From contig DBQP01000005.1 of NCBI GenBank assembly GCA_002305265.1, forward strand, positions 62,001 to 126,000: 64,000 nt of DNA. Direction: 5' to 3'. The position numbers and the translations under genes are program-made. Source of the stretch: Prevotellaceae bacterium UBA1391. Lineage in GTDB: Bacteria > Bacteroidota > Bacteroidia > Bacteroidales > Bacteroidaceae. Under the pieces are notes generated by a model that searched no databases, was not told the origin of the DNA, and saw nothing but the letters and a program-made list of their open reading frames with translations. Shown here in pieces: positions 36,225 through 45,502 of this stretch. Position 1 is the stretch's first letter. Every line of letters begins with the position of its first letter.

Positions 36225-37106
36225 TTGAAAGATCTTCACACCCTCTACCACAACGTGTGCGACACCCCACAAGGGCACGCACTCAATATCGACCACATGC
36301 CGGCATTCTTCGACTATGACTCGATGGACAACTCACGGCCGCACGTGCACTCGTTCTATGAGATCATGTGGTTTCAAGAAAGCGGTGGCATCCATACGAT
36401 AGACTTCCAGGACTACCCCATCGAGGCGGGCACGTTCTTTTTTCTCGCGCCGGGGCAGGTGCACCACTTCGACGGCCTCACCCGCCACAAAGGAGTGCTC
36501 ATCCAGTTCTGCACCGACTTTCTGAAGGACGAGCGCGCCGAGGAAGACCTCTTCCTGAAGTACGACGTCTTCAACACATTCGAGAAGTCGCCCCGCGTCA
36601 TCGTTCCGCCCGACGGCATCATCTCGGAGCGCCTGGGCCAACTTGTGCAGCTGATGGAAGAAGAGACCAAGCTGCTGCAGGAATTCGGACACATGGACAT
36701 GCTGCGCTCGCTCGTACGCCAGTTCCTGATTCTCGTCCGCCGCAACGGAATCCGGGAAGACAAGTATCCGCTGGACGCCCTCCGGCCGAACCACCGGCTC
36801 TTCGTGCGCTTCCGTCAGCTGATCGAGCGGGAGTTCTCCCGTAAGCACGTGGTGGCGGAGTATGCACAGATGCTGGCCGTATCGACCAAGACGCTCAGCA
36901 ACTGCGTGTCGGAATGCTCCGACCGCACCCCGCTGGCACTCATCAACGGACGCATCCTGCTCGAGGCACGGCGCCTGCTGCGCTATTCCGACCTCATGGT
37001 GAAGGAGATTGCGGAGCAGCTGGGATACGACGATCCGTCGTATTTCGTCAAGTTCTTCAAGCGACAGACGGGCGTCCTGCCCCTCGAGTTCCGCGAGAGC
37101 AGATGA
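36225..37106 (+). CDS. AraC family transcriptional regulator
   Basis: 293 aa. N-terminal cupin sensor (HVHSFYEIMWFQ... AGTFFFLAPGQVHHF), C-terminal double helix-turn-helix (about 195-292: FSRKHVVAEYAQMLAVSTKTLSNCV and MVKEIAEQLGYDDPSYFVKFFKRQTG). The frame begins at a TTG, there is no upstream in-frame ATG, and the next ATG (36297) would cut the start of the sensor, so TTG is favoured with caution. The ligand is unknown; the neighbouring efflux operon is a possible target. Confidence 0.85.
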   Translation: MKDLHTLYHNVCDTPQGHALNIDHMPAFFDYDSMDNSRPHVHSFYEIMWFQESGGIHTIDFQDYPIEAGTFFFLAPGQVHHFDGLTRHKGVLIQFCTDFLKDERAEEDLFLKYDVFNTFEKSPRVIVPPDGIISERLGQLVQLMEEETKLLQEFGHMDMLRSLVRQFLILVRRNGIREDKYPLDALRPNHRLFVRFRQLIEREFSRKHVVAEYAQMLAVSTKTLSNCVSECSDRTPLALINGRILLEARRLLRYSDLMVKEIAEQLGYDDPSYFVKFFKRQTGVLPLEFRESR

Positions 37107-37247
37107 CGAACGGCGAGACAGCGCCATTGAAACAAGAGTGAGCAACGACCGACGCGGCTGACAGCAGGCAGGATGCAGGCCTCAGCACGAGCGTCAGGCC
37201 CTCCGGAAACCATCGAGTAGCGCCGGAGCATGACATAGAAAGAAAAA

Positions 37248-37293
37248 TCAAAGGGAATGGATGAGCGCCTGGCGACTCATCCATTCCCTTTGA
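37248..37293. terminator. Bidirectional terminator between araC-type gene and folC
   Basis: TCAAAGGGAATGGATGAG (37248-37265) pairs perfectly over 18 bp with its complement at 37276-37293. The second arm is the last codons and stop of folC. T-rich sequence follows on the minus strand (TTTTTCTTTC). Confidence 0.85.
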
Positions 37294-38581
37294 TCGATTG
37301 CAACAAATCGGCCACCACAAACGTGCTGCCGCCGACATAGATGAAGTCGGAAGCCTCGGCCTCCGCTTGGGCCGCCTCATAGGCTGAAGCCACAGTGGGA
37401 AAGCAGCGCCCCTGCAAGCCATGGCCGGCAGCCAGCCGCCGCATCTCCTCCGCGGGGCGGGCACGCTCCACGGAGGCTTGGGCAAAGTAGTAGACGGCCT
37501 CGCGGGGCAGCAGCGACAGGACCTCATCGGTGTCTTTGTCGTTGACCATGCCGAAGACGATGCGAAGCGTGCGGCAGTCCAATTCCGCCAGTTGGCGCGC
37601 AATATACTGGAAGCCGCCGCTGTTGTGCCCCGTGTCGCACACCGTCGGACAGGGATGGCTGCTGACCCGCTGCCACCGGCCCATCAGGTGCGTGTTCTCG
37701 ACCACCCGCTCAAATCCGCGGCGCACGGCCTCGTCGTCCACCTTCGGGAAAGCCCGGCAGAGCAGCGGCAGCACATGCAACAACGTGTTGGTGTTCTTCT
37801 CCTGGCAAAAACCAGCCAGCGGAGACCGCAGCGTCGGCAGTTCCGGAACGGATGTGACGTACTCCGCAAAGCCGTCGGGCTTGATGTCGAATCGCTGGAC
37901 CAGCGGCGTGGCATCGGCCTCTGTGAGCGGCGCCTGCATGGCCGCAGCCTTATCCCGGAACACAGGGCGCGTCTCGTCCGTCGCCTCTCCGACGACGACA
38001 GGCACTTGATGCTTGATGATACCGGCTTTTTCGACGGCAATCTTGGCCAAGGTGTTGCCCAAGAATTGGACATGATCGAACGAGATGTTGGTGATGAGGC
38101 TGAGCTCCGGGGTGATGATGTTGGTGCAGTCGAGACGTCCGCCCAGCCCCACCTCCACCACGGCCACGTCGACCTGCTGCTTCGCAAAGTGCTCGAAAGC
38201 CATGACAGTAGTGACCTCGAAGAACGACGGAGAGAGCGGCTCGAAGAACGCACGGTTCGCCTCCACCCATTCCACGACAGCTTCCTCCGGCATCATCTCG
38301 CCGTTCACCCGGATACGCTCGCGAAAATCCAGTAGGTGCGGGCTGGTGTACAAGCCCACCCGATAGCCAGCCTCCTGAAGGATGCTCGCCAACGTATGGG
38401 AGCAGCTGCCCTTGCCGTTTGTTCCTGCCACGTGGATGCTGCGGAACTGGCGGTGCGGATGACCCGCATGCGCATCGAGCGCCAACGTCGTCTGCAAGCC
38501 CTCCTTGTAGGCCCCTGCACCCTTCTGCTGGAAGAGCGGGGTGCGCGTATAGAGATAGTGAAGCGTCTCCTGATAGTTCAT
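37277..38581 (-). CDS. folC: Bifunctional folylpolyglutamate/dihydrofolate synthase
   Basis: 434 aa. ATP loop VAGTNGKGSC (51-60), the LYTSPHLLDFRERI motif, VEVGLGGRLDCTN, NISFDHVQFLG with the carbamylated-Lys region, and the C-terminal domain with DTGHNSGG. It adds glutamate to dihydropteroate and folates. Its last codons form one arm of the terminator hairpin 37248-37293. Confidence 0.95.
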   Translation of the reverse strand: MNYQETLHYLYTRTPLFQQKGAGAYKEGLQTTLALDAHAGHPHRQFRSIHVAGTNGKGSCSHTLASILQEAGYRVGLYTSPHLLDFRERIRVNGEMMPEEAVVEWVEANRAFFEPLSPSFFEVTTVMAFEHFAKQQVDVAVVEVGLGGRLDCTNIITPELSLITNISFDHVQFLGNTLAKIAVEKAGIIKHQVPVVVGEATDETRPVFRDKAAAMQAPLTEADATPLVQRFDIKPDGFAEYVTSVPELPTLRSPLAGFCQEKNTNTLLHVLPLLCRAFPKVDDEAVRRGFERVVENTHLMGRWQRVSSHPCPTVCDTGHNSGGFQYIARQLAELDCRTLRIVFGMVNDKDTDEVLSLLPREAVYYFAQASVERARPAEEMRRLAAGHGLQGRCFPTVASAYEAAQAEAEASDFIYVGGSTFVVADLLQSIKGNG

Positions 38582-39008
38582 TTCACGTCATTTAATAAAG
38601 CAGGAAAGACCCAAAGTCTTCGCTGCCACTGTGAGTCGAATACGGGCAATCCGTCTGATCCATTTGCCAGAAGCGAGCGCTAAGCCCAAAGTCATGGCTC
38701 TTTCATTTCGCGCCATGCGCAGTCTGCTGACACCGCCCCCAGCTTGAGAAAAGCCTCGGACTACAAGGTCGTTCTACCCGGAAGCCACCTCTTTCGAGGC
38801 TTCCGTGCACATCCATGTAATCCGAGGCTCGTTCTTCATCCAGCTGCGCTGCGCCGCGCGATATGCTGCACGACATCGTCAGACATGCGGCACTGCATCA
38901 TCGGACAGACACAAAGGCGCGCTTTAAGCTTCCGGCCTGCGCAGTCCGTCCCTCCGGTCTGCCAAATCGTTTGTTCGAGCAGCGCGTCAGCGGCTCCTGC
39001 GGCGCGCC
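38582..39008. other. folC-dnaJ gap with nested inverted repeat
   Basis: AGCCTCGGA-TACA (38752-38765) pairs with TGTA-TCCGAGGCT (38816-38829), and inside it GGAAGCC-CTC (38780-38789) pairs with GAGGCTTCC (38796-38804). Further on, ACGACATCGTCAGACA (38870) and ACTGCATCATCGGACA (38892) are a weak pair 22 bases apart. No tRNA or gene found. Confidence 0.5.
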
Positions 39009-40166
39009 TCAATCGAAGTAAGAGCGAAATTTCTGAAAGATTTTCTTCTTCACGCTGTCGGCCGGACGGAAGTTGTCGCTCGACGCGAAGCCCTCCAGCG
39101 CACGCTTCTCCTCCTTGCTCAATGTTTCGGGAATGTATACGCTGATGTTGATGACCTCGTCGCCACGATGCCCGCGGTTGTAGCCCTGCACTTCCGGAAT
39201 GCCTTTTCCCTTCAGCCGAAGCACGGTGCCGGGCTGCGTGCCGGGCGCTATGGTGATCTTGGCCTTGCCGTCTACGGTAGGCACCTCCACGCTGCCACCG
39301 ATGGCAGCCTGGCTCACGGAAAGGAGCAGATTGTAGACAAGATTGTTTCCATCGCGTACGAACGTGTCGTTTTCCTGCTCCTTGATGATGATCTGGAGGT
39401 CGCCCGGCACACCCCCGCGAGGGCCTGCACCGCCTTTTCCGTCCAGCGTGAGCACCATGTCGTTGGCCAGTCCGGCCGGGAAGTTCACCTCGACGACATT
39501 CTCGCCAGGCACGATTCCCTTGCCGCCGCAGTGCTTGCAGGTGTTCTTGATGACCGTTCCCTCACCCTGACACGTAGGACAAGGCGACTGGGTCTGCATC
39601 ATGCCGAACAGGCTTTGCTGCGTGCGGTAGACGACGCCTTGCCCTTGACACGTCTGGCAGGTCTCGCTCTTTCCGTCTTCGCTGCCGGTTCCGTGGCAAT
39701 GCTCGCACACGACGTCGTTCTTCACCTTGAACTTCTTGGTGCATCCGTTGACCACCTCGTCCAGTGTCAGCTGCACGCGCAGGCGCTGGTCGCGGCCGCG
39801 ATAGACGCGACGCTGCGCGCGCCCGCTGCGTCCGCCGAAGCCACCTCCGCCGAAGCCGAAGCCGCCGAAGATGTCGCCGAACGCTGAGAAGATGTCGTTG
39901 ATGTCGCTGAAACCGGCTCCACCGCCGCCTGCTGCGCCGCTCACGCCCTGGAATCCGAACTGATCGTAGCGCTGCCGCTTGTCGGCATCGTGCAGCACTT
40001 CGTAGGCTTCGGCAGCTTCCTTGAACTTAGCCTCGGCCTCCGGATCGTCCGGATTGCGGTCGGGATGGTACTTGATGGCCAGTTTCTTGTAGGCGGCCTT
40101 GATGGTTTGTTCCGTGGCGTTGCGTTCTACGCCGAGCACTTCGTAGTAATCTCTTTTTTCTGCCAT
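39009..40166 (-). CDS. dnaJ: Chaperone protein DnaJ
   Basis: 385 aa, type I. J domain with HPD (residue about 34-36), a Gly/Phe-rich linker (FGFGGGGFGGRSG), the zinc domain with four CxxCxGxG repeats (CEHCHGTG, CQTCQGQG, CPTCQGEG, CKHCGGKG) and the C-terminal substrate domain. Stimulates DnaK ATPase. It follows grpE by 42 bases. The dnaK gene is not in the window. Confidence 0.97.
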   Translation of the reverse strand: MAEKRDYYEVLGVERNATEQTIKAAYKKLAIKYHPDRNPDDPEAEAKFKEAAEAYEVLHDADKRQRYDQFGFQGVSGAAGGGGAGFSDINDIFSAFGDIFGGFGFGGGGFGGRSGRAQRRVYRGRDQRLRVQLTLDEVVNGCTKKFKVKNDVVCEHCHGTGSEDGKSETCQTCQGQGVVYRTQQSLFGMMQTQSPCPTCQGEGTVIKNTCKHCGGKGIVPGENVVEVNFPAGLANDMVLTLDGKGGAGPRGGVPGDLQIIIKEQENDTFVRDGNNLVYNLLLSVSQAAIGGSVEVPTVDGKAKITIAPGTQPGTVLRLKGKGIPEVQGYNRGHRGDEVINISVYIPETLSKEEKRALEGFASSDNFRPADSVKKKIFQKFRSYFD

Positions 40167-40208
40167 GTGGTGGTTCTGCTTGCTGATTTTGCGTGGGAAT
40201 CCTGAGTT

Positions 40209-40814
40209 TTACTGTGCCACAGCCACCTTGGCGTGACGGATGACCTTGTCATTCAGCTTGTAGCCAGTCTGCACGCAGTCGATCACCTTACCCTTCTGGT
40301 CATCGTCGGCTGCTGGAACCATGGCGATGGCCTCGTGGAAGTCCACGTTGAAAGGCTGGCCCACGGCTTCAATCTTCTCCATGCCCTCCTTCTTGAGAAT
40401 CGTGAGGAACTTGTCGATGATGAGGCGTACGCCCTCCTTCACGGCTGCCACGTCGTCCATCTTGTCCATGTTCTGCTCCGCACGCTCAAAATCGTCGAGA
40501 ACGGGAAGGATGGCCTTGATGACGCTTTCTCCACCGGCCTTCGCCAGATCAGCCTTTTCTCTGATGACACGCTTGCGGTAGTTGTCGAACTCGGCGGCCT
40601 GGCGCAGGTATTTGTCCTTGTAGGCATCGAGCTGAGCCTGCAGGTCGGCCTCGACAGAGGTGTCTGCTGCTGCCGATTCGGCAGTCTCCTCCTCGTCCTG
40701 AGACGTCTGGGCCGACGCAGCCTGTTCTTCCGCTGCTGCCGCCGATTCGGTCTCAGCAGCTGCGTTCAGCTGCTGCTCTTCCATATCCTGTGAATTGTTG
40801 TTTTGCATTGACAT
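40209..40814 (-). CDS. grpE: Nucleotide exchange factor GrpE
   Basis: 201 aa. An acidic/Ala/Gln-rich N-terminal tail (about 1-60), the long coiled-coil helix (DLQAQLDAYKDKYLRQAAEFDNYRKR), then the beta-wing (FNVDFHEAIAMV...GYKLNDKVIRHAKVAV). Releases ADP from DnaK. ATG 40814 (MSMQNNN) chosen; another Met is two codons later. Cotranscribed with dnaJ. A short inverted repeat GTCACG-CGTGAC (40881-40897) lies upstream and may be regulatory. Confidence 0.93.
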   Translation of the reverse strand: MSMQNNNSQDMEEQQLNAAAETESAAAAEEQAASAQTSQDEEETAESAAADTSVEADLQAQLDAYKDKYLRQAAEFDNYRKRVIREKADLAKAGGESVIKAILPVLDDFERAEQNMDKMDDVAAVKEGVRLIIDKFLTILKKEGMEKIEAVGQPFNVDFHEAIAMVPAADDDQKGKVIDCVQTGYKLNDKVIRHAKVAVAQ

Positions 40815-40970
40815 AAGGGATTGATTGTGTGATTCTTGTTCTGACGATACAGACAGCAAAGCCCGTGCCACGCCCTTTCTGTCACGCTTTCCGTGACATT
40901 GTGGCGCAGAAACGGACTGTTGGTCATGCCTGTGCGCTGTCCGCAGGCCGCGGCGGCTGCATGGCCGTCT

Positions 40971-42155
40971 TCAGCACTCCTTGCGCAGCTCGTCGGTCGT
41001 GTAGGGCAACGCGAAGGGGCGGCAGTTGTAGCGCGAGGCCATGATCTCGCCGTATGCACCGGCGGAGCGCAGGGCCAGAATGTCGCCACGGCGGACAACC
41101 GGCAGCAGGACATCCTTGTCGAAGACGTCGCTCGACTCGCAGATGGGGCCCACCACGTCATAGCGCTCCATCCGGCCCACAGCAGCCGGAGCATCGGAGA
41201 GCAGGACGGCGCCCGTGGCGGTGATGTTGTCGATGTGGTGGTGTGCGTCGTAGAGCGCCGGCCGAATCAGGTCGGTCATGCCGGCATCGCAGATGGCAAA
41301 CTGCTTGACTGCTCCTTGCTTGACGTAGAGCACGCGCGTGATGAGACTGCCGCACTGTCCGACGATACTGCGTCCGAGCTCCACGTGCACTTCCTGCCCT
41401 TTCCGCAGGCGCAGGTGCTGCGCATAGGCGGCAAAATAAGCGTCGAAGTCGGGAATCGGATGGCCGGCCGGATCGTCGTAGTCGATGCCCAGACCGCCGC
41501 CCACATTGATGATGTCCATGTGCAGCCCCGCAGCATCGAGTCGATCCTGAATTTCGTTGATGCGGTCCGACAGCGTGGAAAAGACGCTCATGTCGGTAAT
41601 CTGACTGCCCACGTGGAAGTGCAGACCGCGCCAACGGATGTGATCCAGTTGTCGCGCCAGCGCGATCAGCCGTTCCATGTCCTCGAGCGCAATGCCGAAT
41701 TTGTTCTCCGCCAAGCCCGTCGTGATGTTGGCATGCGTATGGGCATCCACGTTCGGATTGATGCGCAGGCACACGTTGGCCGTGCGTCCCATCTCGCCGG
41801 CCAGCTCATTGATGACCTCCAGTTCGGGAATGCTCTCCACGTTGAAACAAAAGATATCGTGGTGAAGGCCCAGCCGAATCTCACGGTCGCTCTTCCCCAC
41901 GCCTGCAAAGACGATGCTGGATGCGGGAAAACCGGCATCCAAGGCGGCCTGTATCTCACCGCCGCTCACGCAGTCGATGCCGATACCCGACTCGCGGATC
42001 ACGCGCAGCACCTTCGGATTCGCATTGGCCTTGACGGCATAATGGATGTGGATGTTGCCGTGGCGATCAGCCGCAGCTGTGAGTTGACGGAGGGTCTGAC
42101 GCAGCAAATCTGTGTCGTAGAGATAGAAGGGGGTATCAAGTCGGGAGAAATCCAT
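40971..42155 (-). CDS. lysA: Diaminopimelate decarboxylase
   Basis: 394 aa. PLP enzyme making L-lysine from meso-diaminopimelate, the last step of the pathway. PLP lysine 42 in HYAVKANANP, the HFHVGSQ motif, GGGLGIDY, and CESSDVFDKD with the catalytic Cys in the C-terminal barrel. Downstream of lysC on the same strand, but the 479-base gap holds a terminator and array A5, so it probably has its own promoter. Confidence 0.95.
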   Translation of the reverse strand: MDFSRLDTPFYLYDTDLLRQTLRQLTAAADRHGNIHIHYAVKANANPKVLRVIRESGIGIDCVSGGEIQAALDAGFPASSIVFAGVGKSDREIRLGLHHDIFCFNVESIPELEVINELAGEMGRTANVCLRINPNVDAHTHANITTGLAENKFGIALEDMERLIALARQLDHIRWRGLHFHVGSQITDMSVFSTLSDRINEIQDRLDAAGLHMDIINVGGGLGIDYDDPAGHPIPDFDAYFAAYAQHLRLRKGQEVHVELGRSIVGQCGSLITRVLYVKQGAVKQFAICDAGMTDLIRPALYDAHHHIDNITATGAVLLSDAPAAVGRMERYDVVGPICESSDVFDKDVLLPVVRRGDILALRSAGAYGEIMASRYNCRPFALPYTTDELRKEC

Positions 42156-42226
42156 GGAAAAGAAAGTATTGAAGACAAGAAATGAAGACGGACAGCACAC
42201 GCAGGCGCGCCGACTGCCCGAAAAAA

Positions 42227-42282
42227 AGAACGCAGTCGAAAACGAAAACGAACGCAGTCGTAAACAAAAACGAACGCAGTCG
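42227..42282 (+). repeat. 22-bp tandem array A5, three units, antisense to lysA/lysC
   Basis: Cores start at 42227 (A for first C), 42249 and 42271, exact 22-bp period. Spacers AAAACGAAAA and TAAACAAAAA. It begins 72 bases upstream of the lysA start codon and runs opposite to both flanking genes. The stretch 42300-42460 holds no gene. Confidence 0.95.
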
Positions 42283-42463
42283 TTCTGAAAGCGGAAAGAC
42301 AGTGGGCCATCCTCCGATGAAGGCTGCGCTCGACGCCCCCCTGCGATCCTTGCGGACAGGCAGCGGCAGCCCTATGGCGTCGGCAGGCCCATGCCGTCCC
42401 ACCAGCGTGACCGCAGGCGATGTCACGTGGCCGCCAGCAGAACCAGCAGCAGGAGAGGCAAAG

Positions 42464-42510
42464 GAAAAAAGCACTTTTGCGGCATCGGGAGACACCGCAT
42501 CAGTGCTTTC
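42464..42510 (-). terminator. lysC terminator
   Basis: AAAGCACT (42468-42475) / AGTGCTTT (42502-42509) with inner TGCGG/CCGCA. On the minus strand a T-run follows. It lies about 125 bases past the lysC stop. Confidence 0.75.
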
Positions 42511-42634
42511 AGTGGGTATGGCCGTCAAGTGCTGCCAGTGTGCCGGCTGCCGTTTTCGGCAGAAAGAGGAACGAGAGGAGGCAGGGCATGACGGAATCGG
42601 ATTGTACGGGGAATGTGGCGAAAGAAGGAACTCG

Positions 42635-43951
42635 TCAGTCTTTGAAGAGGTGGTCGGAGAGCGACTGGAGCGCGCGGTTCTTGTCGGAGGCGCTCACGAG
42701 GAAGGAGATGTTGTGGTCGCTGCCGCCATAGGAAATCATGCGCACGGGAATGTCGCGCAGTGCCTCGGTGGCTGCAGACTCGAATCCGACGTTCTGCCAG
42801 CAGAGGTCGCCGACGACGCAGATGATGCACATGTCCTCATCGATGCGCACCATGCCGAACTTCTTGAGTTCGTTGACGATGGCGGCCAGATGGGCCTTGT
42901 TGTCGATGGTGACGCTGACGCCCACCTCTGAGGTGCAGATCATGTCGATGCTGGTCTTGTAGGTCTCGAAGATTTCGAACACCTTGCGGAGGAAGCCGTA
43001 AGCCAGCAGCATGCGGGAAGAAGTGATGTTGATGGCGGTGATATTGTCCTTCGCCGCCACGGCCTTGATTTTGCCGGCCTCCGTCTCGTTGGAGATGACG
43101 GTGCCGGGGGCCGACGGATCCATCGTGTTGAGGAGCTTGACGGGGATGCCTGCATACTTGGCAGGCTGGATGCACGTGGGGTGCAGGATCTTTGCGCCGA
43201 AATAGCCGAGCTCGGCCGCCTCCTCGAAGTGGAGATGAGCGATGGGCGAGGTGTGGTCGACAATGCGCGGGTCGTTGTTGTGCATGCCGTCAATGTCTGT
43301 CCAGATCTGTATCTCGCTGGCGTCGACAGCCGCTCCGATGAGCGATGCGGTGTAGTCGGATCCGCCACGCTGGAGATTGTCGACCTCGCCATAGGCGTTG
43401 CGGCAGATGAATCCCTGAGTGATGTAGATCTGATGTCCGGGATTGGCGGCGAGCAGGTCGGTGAGCTTCAGACGGATGTACTCGAGGTCGGGCTCGCCGT
43501 TCTTGTCTGTCCGCATGTAGTCGAGGGCGGGCAGCATGCACACGTTGGCTCCCTGCTCCTGCAGGTAGTTGGTGACCATGTTGGTAGAAAGAATCTCGCC
43601 CTGACCGACGATGATTTTCTCTTCGAACATCGTGAAGATGCCCTTGGTGAAAGAGCGGAGGTAGTTGAACTCCTCGCGGATGAAGTCGAGTGTCTTCTGC
43701 TTCATTTCCGGCGTGGAGAGCAGGTTGGCGACGTGTGTGCGGTATTTGCTTTCGAGCGCATTGATGGTTTCGTTCGCGCCTTCCGGGTTCTTCTTGTAGA
43801 GGTAGTCGGCTATCTCGATGAGGGTGTTGGTCGTGCCGGACATGGCACTGAGCACGACGATGTTCTGCTCTCCATCTGAGATGAGCTGGGCAACATGCTT
43901 CATACGCTCGGGCGTACCCACGGATGTGCCTCCGAATTTCATGACTTTCAT
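42635..43951 (-). CDS. lysC: Aspartate kinase, monofunctional
   Basis: 438 aa from MKVMKFGGTSVG (KFGGTSVG at 5-12). Phosphorylates aspartate, the entry to lysine, threonine and methionine. Catalytic domain to about 300 (VVLSAMSGTTN, RGGSDYTASLIGAA, WTDIDGMHNNDPRIV), then two ACT domains (ITAINITSSRMLLAYGFL and VCVVGDLCW-type) for feedback. ATG 43951 chosen over a frame opening 38 codons earlier. The downstream lysA supports a lysine role. Confidence 0.95.
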   Translation of the reverse strand: MKVMKFGGTSVGTPERMKHVAQLISDGEQNIVVLSAMSGTTNTLIEIADYLYKKNPEGANETINALESKYRTHVANLLSTPEMKQKTLDFIREEFNYLRSFTKGIFTMFEEKIIVGQGEILSTNMVTNYLQEQGANVCMLPALDYMRTDKNGEPDLEYIRLKLTDLLAANPGHQIYITQGFICRNAYGEVDNLQRGGSDYTASLIGAAVDASEIQIWTDIDGMHNNDPRIVDHTSPIAHLHFEEAAELGYFGAKILHPTCIQPAKYAGIPVKLLNTMDPSAPGTVISNETEAGKIKAVAAKDNITAINITSSRMLLAYGFLRKVFEIFETYKTSIDMICTSEVGVSVTIDNKAHLAAIVNELKKFGMVRIDEDMCIICVVGDLCWQNVGFESAATEALRDIPVRMISYGGSDHNISFLVSASDKNRALQSLSDHLFKD

Positions 43952-44075
43952 ACGGAACAAGATTTTAATGTGTGGATGGTTCGTTGGGGGATTGGGGAAC
44001 TGCTGCTGCCGGCGGGCGCGTATGGCCCGGCCGACATTCAGCCGGCCTGCGGCGGACGCGCGCACAGAACAACTG

Positions 44076-44771
44076 CTATTCGCAGTCGCAGGCCGACTCT
44101 GTGAGGATGGTGGGGCGCTCGACGAGCTGATGGTTGCGACACTCGAGGATGCGGCCGGGATATTGCTCGACCAGCGCCAGGTTGTGCGTGATCATGACGA
44201 CGGTGCTTCCGCTGTCGGAGATGCGATGGAGCAGCTCCGTGATGCGCTCTGAGGTCTCCTTGTCGAGATTGCCTGTGGGCTCGTCGGCCAGGATGAGTTC
44301 GGGCTTGTTGAGGATGGCGCGCGCAATGGCGATGCGCTGTTGCTCGCCTCCGGAGAGTTCGTTGGGGAACTTGTAGCCCTTCGTCGACATGCCTACAAGG
44401 TCGAGCACTTCCTGAATGCGCTGTGTGATCTCGATGTTGTTGGTCCATCCCGTGGCCTTGAGCACAAAGCGAAGGTTGGCCTCGACGGTGCGGTCGGTGA
44501 GGAGCTGGAAGTCCTGGAAGATGACGCCGAGCTTGCGGCGCAGGTCGGGCAGGTGTTTCTGCCGCAGCCGCAGCAGGTCGAAATCCATGACGCGGGCCTC
44601 TCCTTCCATCACGGGCACTTCGCCGTAGATGGTCTTGATGAGCGAACTCTTGCCCGACCCGACCTTGCCGATGAGGTAGACGAACTCGCCCTTGCCGACA
44701 CTGAATGTGACGTTGGAGAGCACTTCCTGCGTGTCTTGATAGACGTTGACCGATTTGTATTCGATGAGCAT
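44076..44771 (-). CDS. ftsE: Cell division ATP-binding protein FtsE
   Basis: 231 aa. ABC ATPase with Walker A GKVGSGKSS (35-43), Q-loop VIFQDFQLLTDRTVEANLRF, signature LSGGEQQRIAIARA, Walker B LILADEPTGNLD and VMITHN. The compact size and FQDF-type Q-loop fit FtsE, which with FtsX activates septal cell-wall hydrolases. No ftsX neighbour is present; lysC follows after 124 bases. Minus-strand -7 box TATCTTTG at 44818-44811. Confidence 0.85.
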   Translation of the reverse strand: MLIEYKSVNVYQDTQEVLSNVTFSVGKGEFVYLIGKVGSGKSSLIKTIYGEVPVMEGEARVMDFDLLRLRQKHLPDLRRKLGVIFQDFQLLTDRTVEANLRFVLKATGWTNNIEITQRIQEVLDLVGMSTKGYKFPNELSGGEQQRIAIARAILNKPELILADEPTGNLDKETSERITELLHRISDSGSTVVMITHNLALVEQYPGRILECRNHQLVERPTILTESACDCE

Positions 44772-44810
44772 GTGGCTGATGAAGCGGTTGAATGTTTACG
44801 TTTTGCGGGG

Positions 44811-44818
44811 CAAAGATA
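44811..44818 (-). promoter_or_regulatory. -7 box of ftsE
   Basis: TATCTTTG on the minus strand, 40 bases before the ftsE ATG and after the hisIE stop; -33 element unclear. Confidence 0.6.
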
Positions 44819-44858
44819 CAAATTATTGCCGACAAAACGGCAAGATTGCGGCCAACAA

Positions 44859-45470
44859 TCAGTGCTTGTGCCAGTTGGGATCGTGGCGGACCTGCAGTTC
44901 GCGGGCCAGATCCTCGATGCTCAGTCCTTTCGACGTCAGCAGTACGATGAGGTGGTAGAGCATGTCGGAAGCCTCGTAGACAAGGCGCTCGTCGTTTCCG
45001 GCAACGGCCTCGATGACGGATTCGAGTGCTTCCTCGCCCACCTTCTGCGCCATGCGGTGGCATCCGTCGCGGAAGAGGCTCGTGGTGTAGCTGCCTTCGG
45101 GCATTTCCTCGTGGCGGCGGTTGATGAAGCGCTGGAGCCCTGAGAGGAAGAGAATGGGGTTCTCGTTCTTCTCATCCCAGCAGGTGTCGGCTCCCGTGTG
45201 GCATACCGGGCCGTCGGGCAAGGCCTGAATGAGCAGGGTGTCGTGGTCGCAGTCCTCCTTGATGCTGACGACATGGAGAAAATGGCCGCTGGTCTCGCCT
45301 TTCGTCCATAGCGTCTGGCGCGTGCGGCTGTAGAAGGTCACTTTCTGGGTTTCCACTGTCTTGTTGTAGGCTTCTTCGTTCATGAAGCCAAGCATGAGCA
45401 CCTTGAGTGTGCGTGCGTCCTGAATGATGGCGGGAACGAGTCCGTCCATCTTCTTGAAGTCTATTGTCAT
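44859..45470 (-). CDS. hisIE: Bifunctional phosphoribosyl-AMP cyclohydrolase/phosphoribosyl-ATP pyrophosphatase
   Basis: 203 aa fusing HisI (about 1-105; GFMNEEAYNKT, FYSRTRQTLWTKGETSGH, CDHDTLL, CHTGADTCW zinc ligands) and HisE (110-200; YTTSLFRDGCHRMAQKVGEEALE). Catalyses steps 2 and 3 of histidine synthesis. 32 bases after hisF; last gene of the his operon. Confidence 0.95.
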   Translation of the reverse strand: MTIDFKKMDGLVPAIIQDARTLKVLMLGFMNEEAYNKTVETQKVTFYSRTRQTLWTKGETSGHFLHVVSIKEDCDHDTLLIQALPDGPVCHTGADTCWDEKNENPILFLSGLQRFINRRHEEMPEGSYTTSLFRDGCHRMAQKVGEEALESVIEAVAGNDERLVYEASDMLYHLIVLLTSKGLSIEDLARELQVRHDPNWHKH

Positions 45471-45502
45471 GATGGGGAAAGGATTTTGTCGGTGTGGTGG
45501 GC

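Noticed and set aside
38600..38700. tRNA gene between folC and dnaJ
   Set aside because: A GAGTCGAATACGGG stretch caught the eye as a T-arm, but no acceptor stem or anticodon arm can be paired around it.
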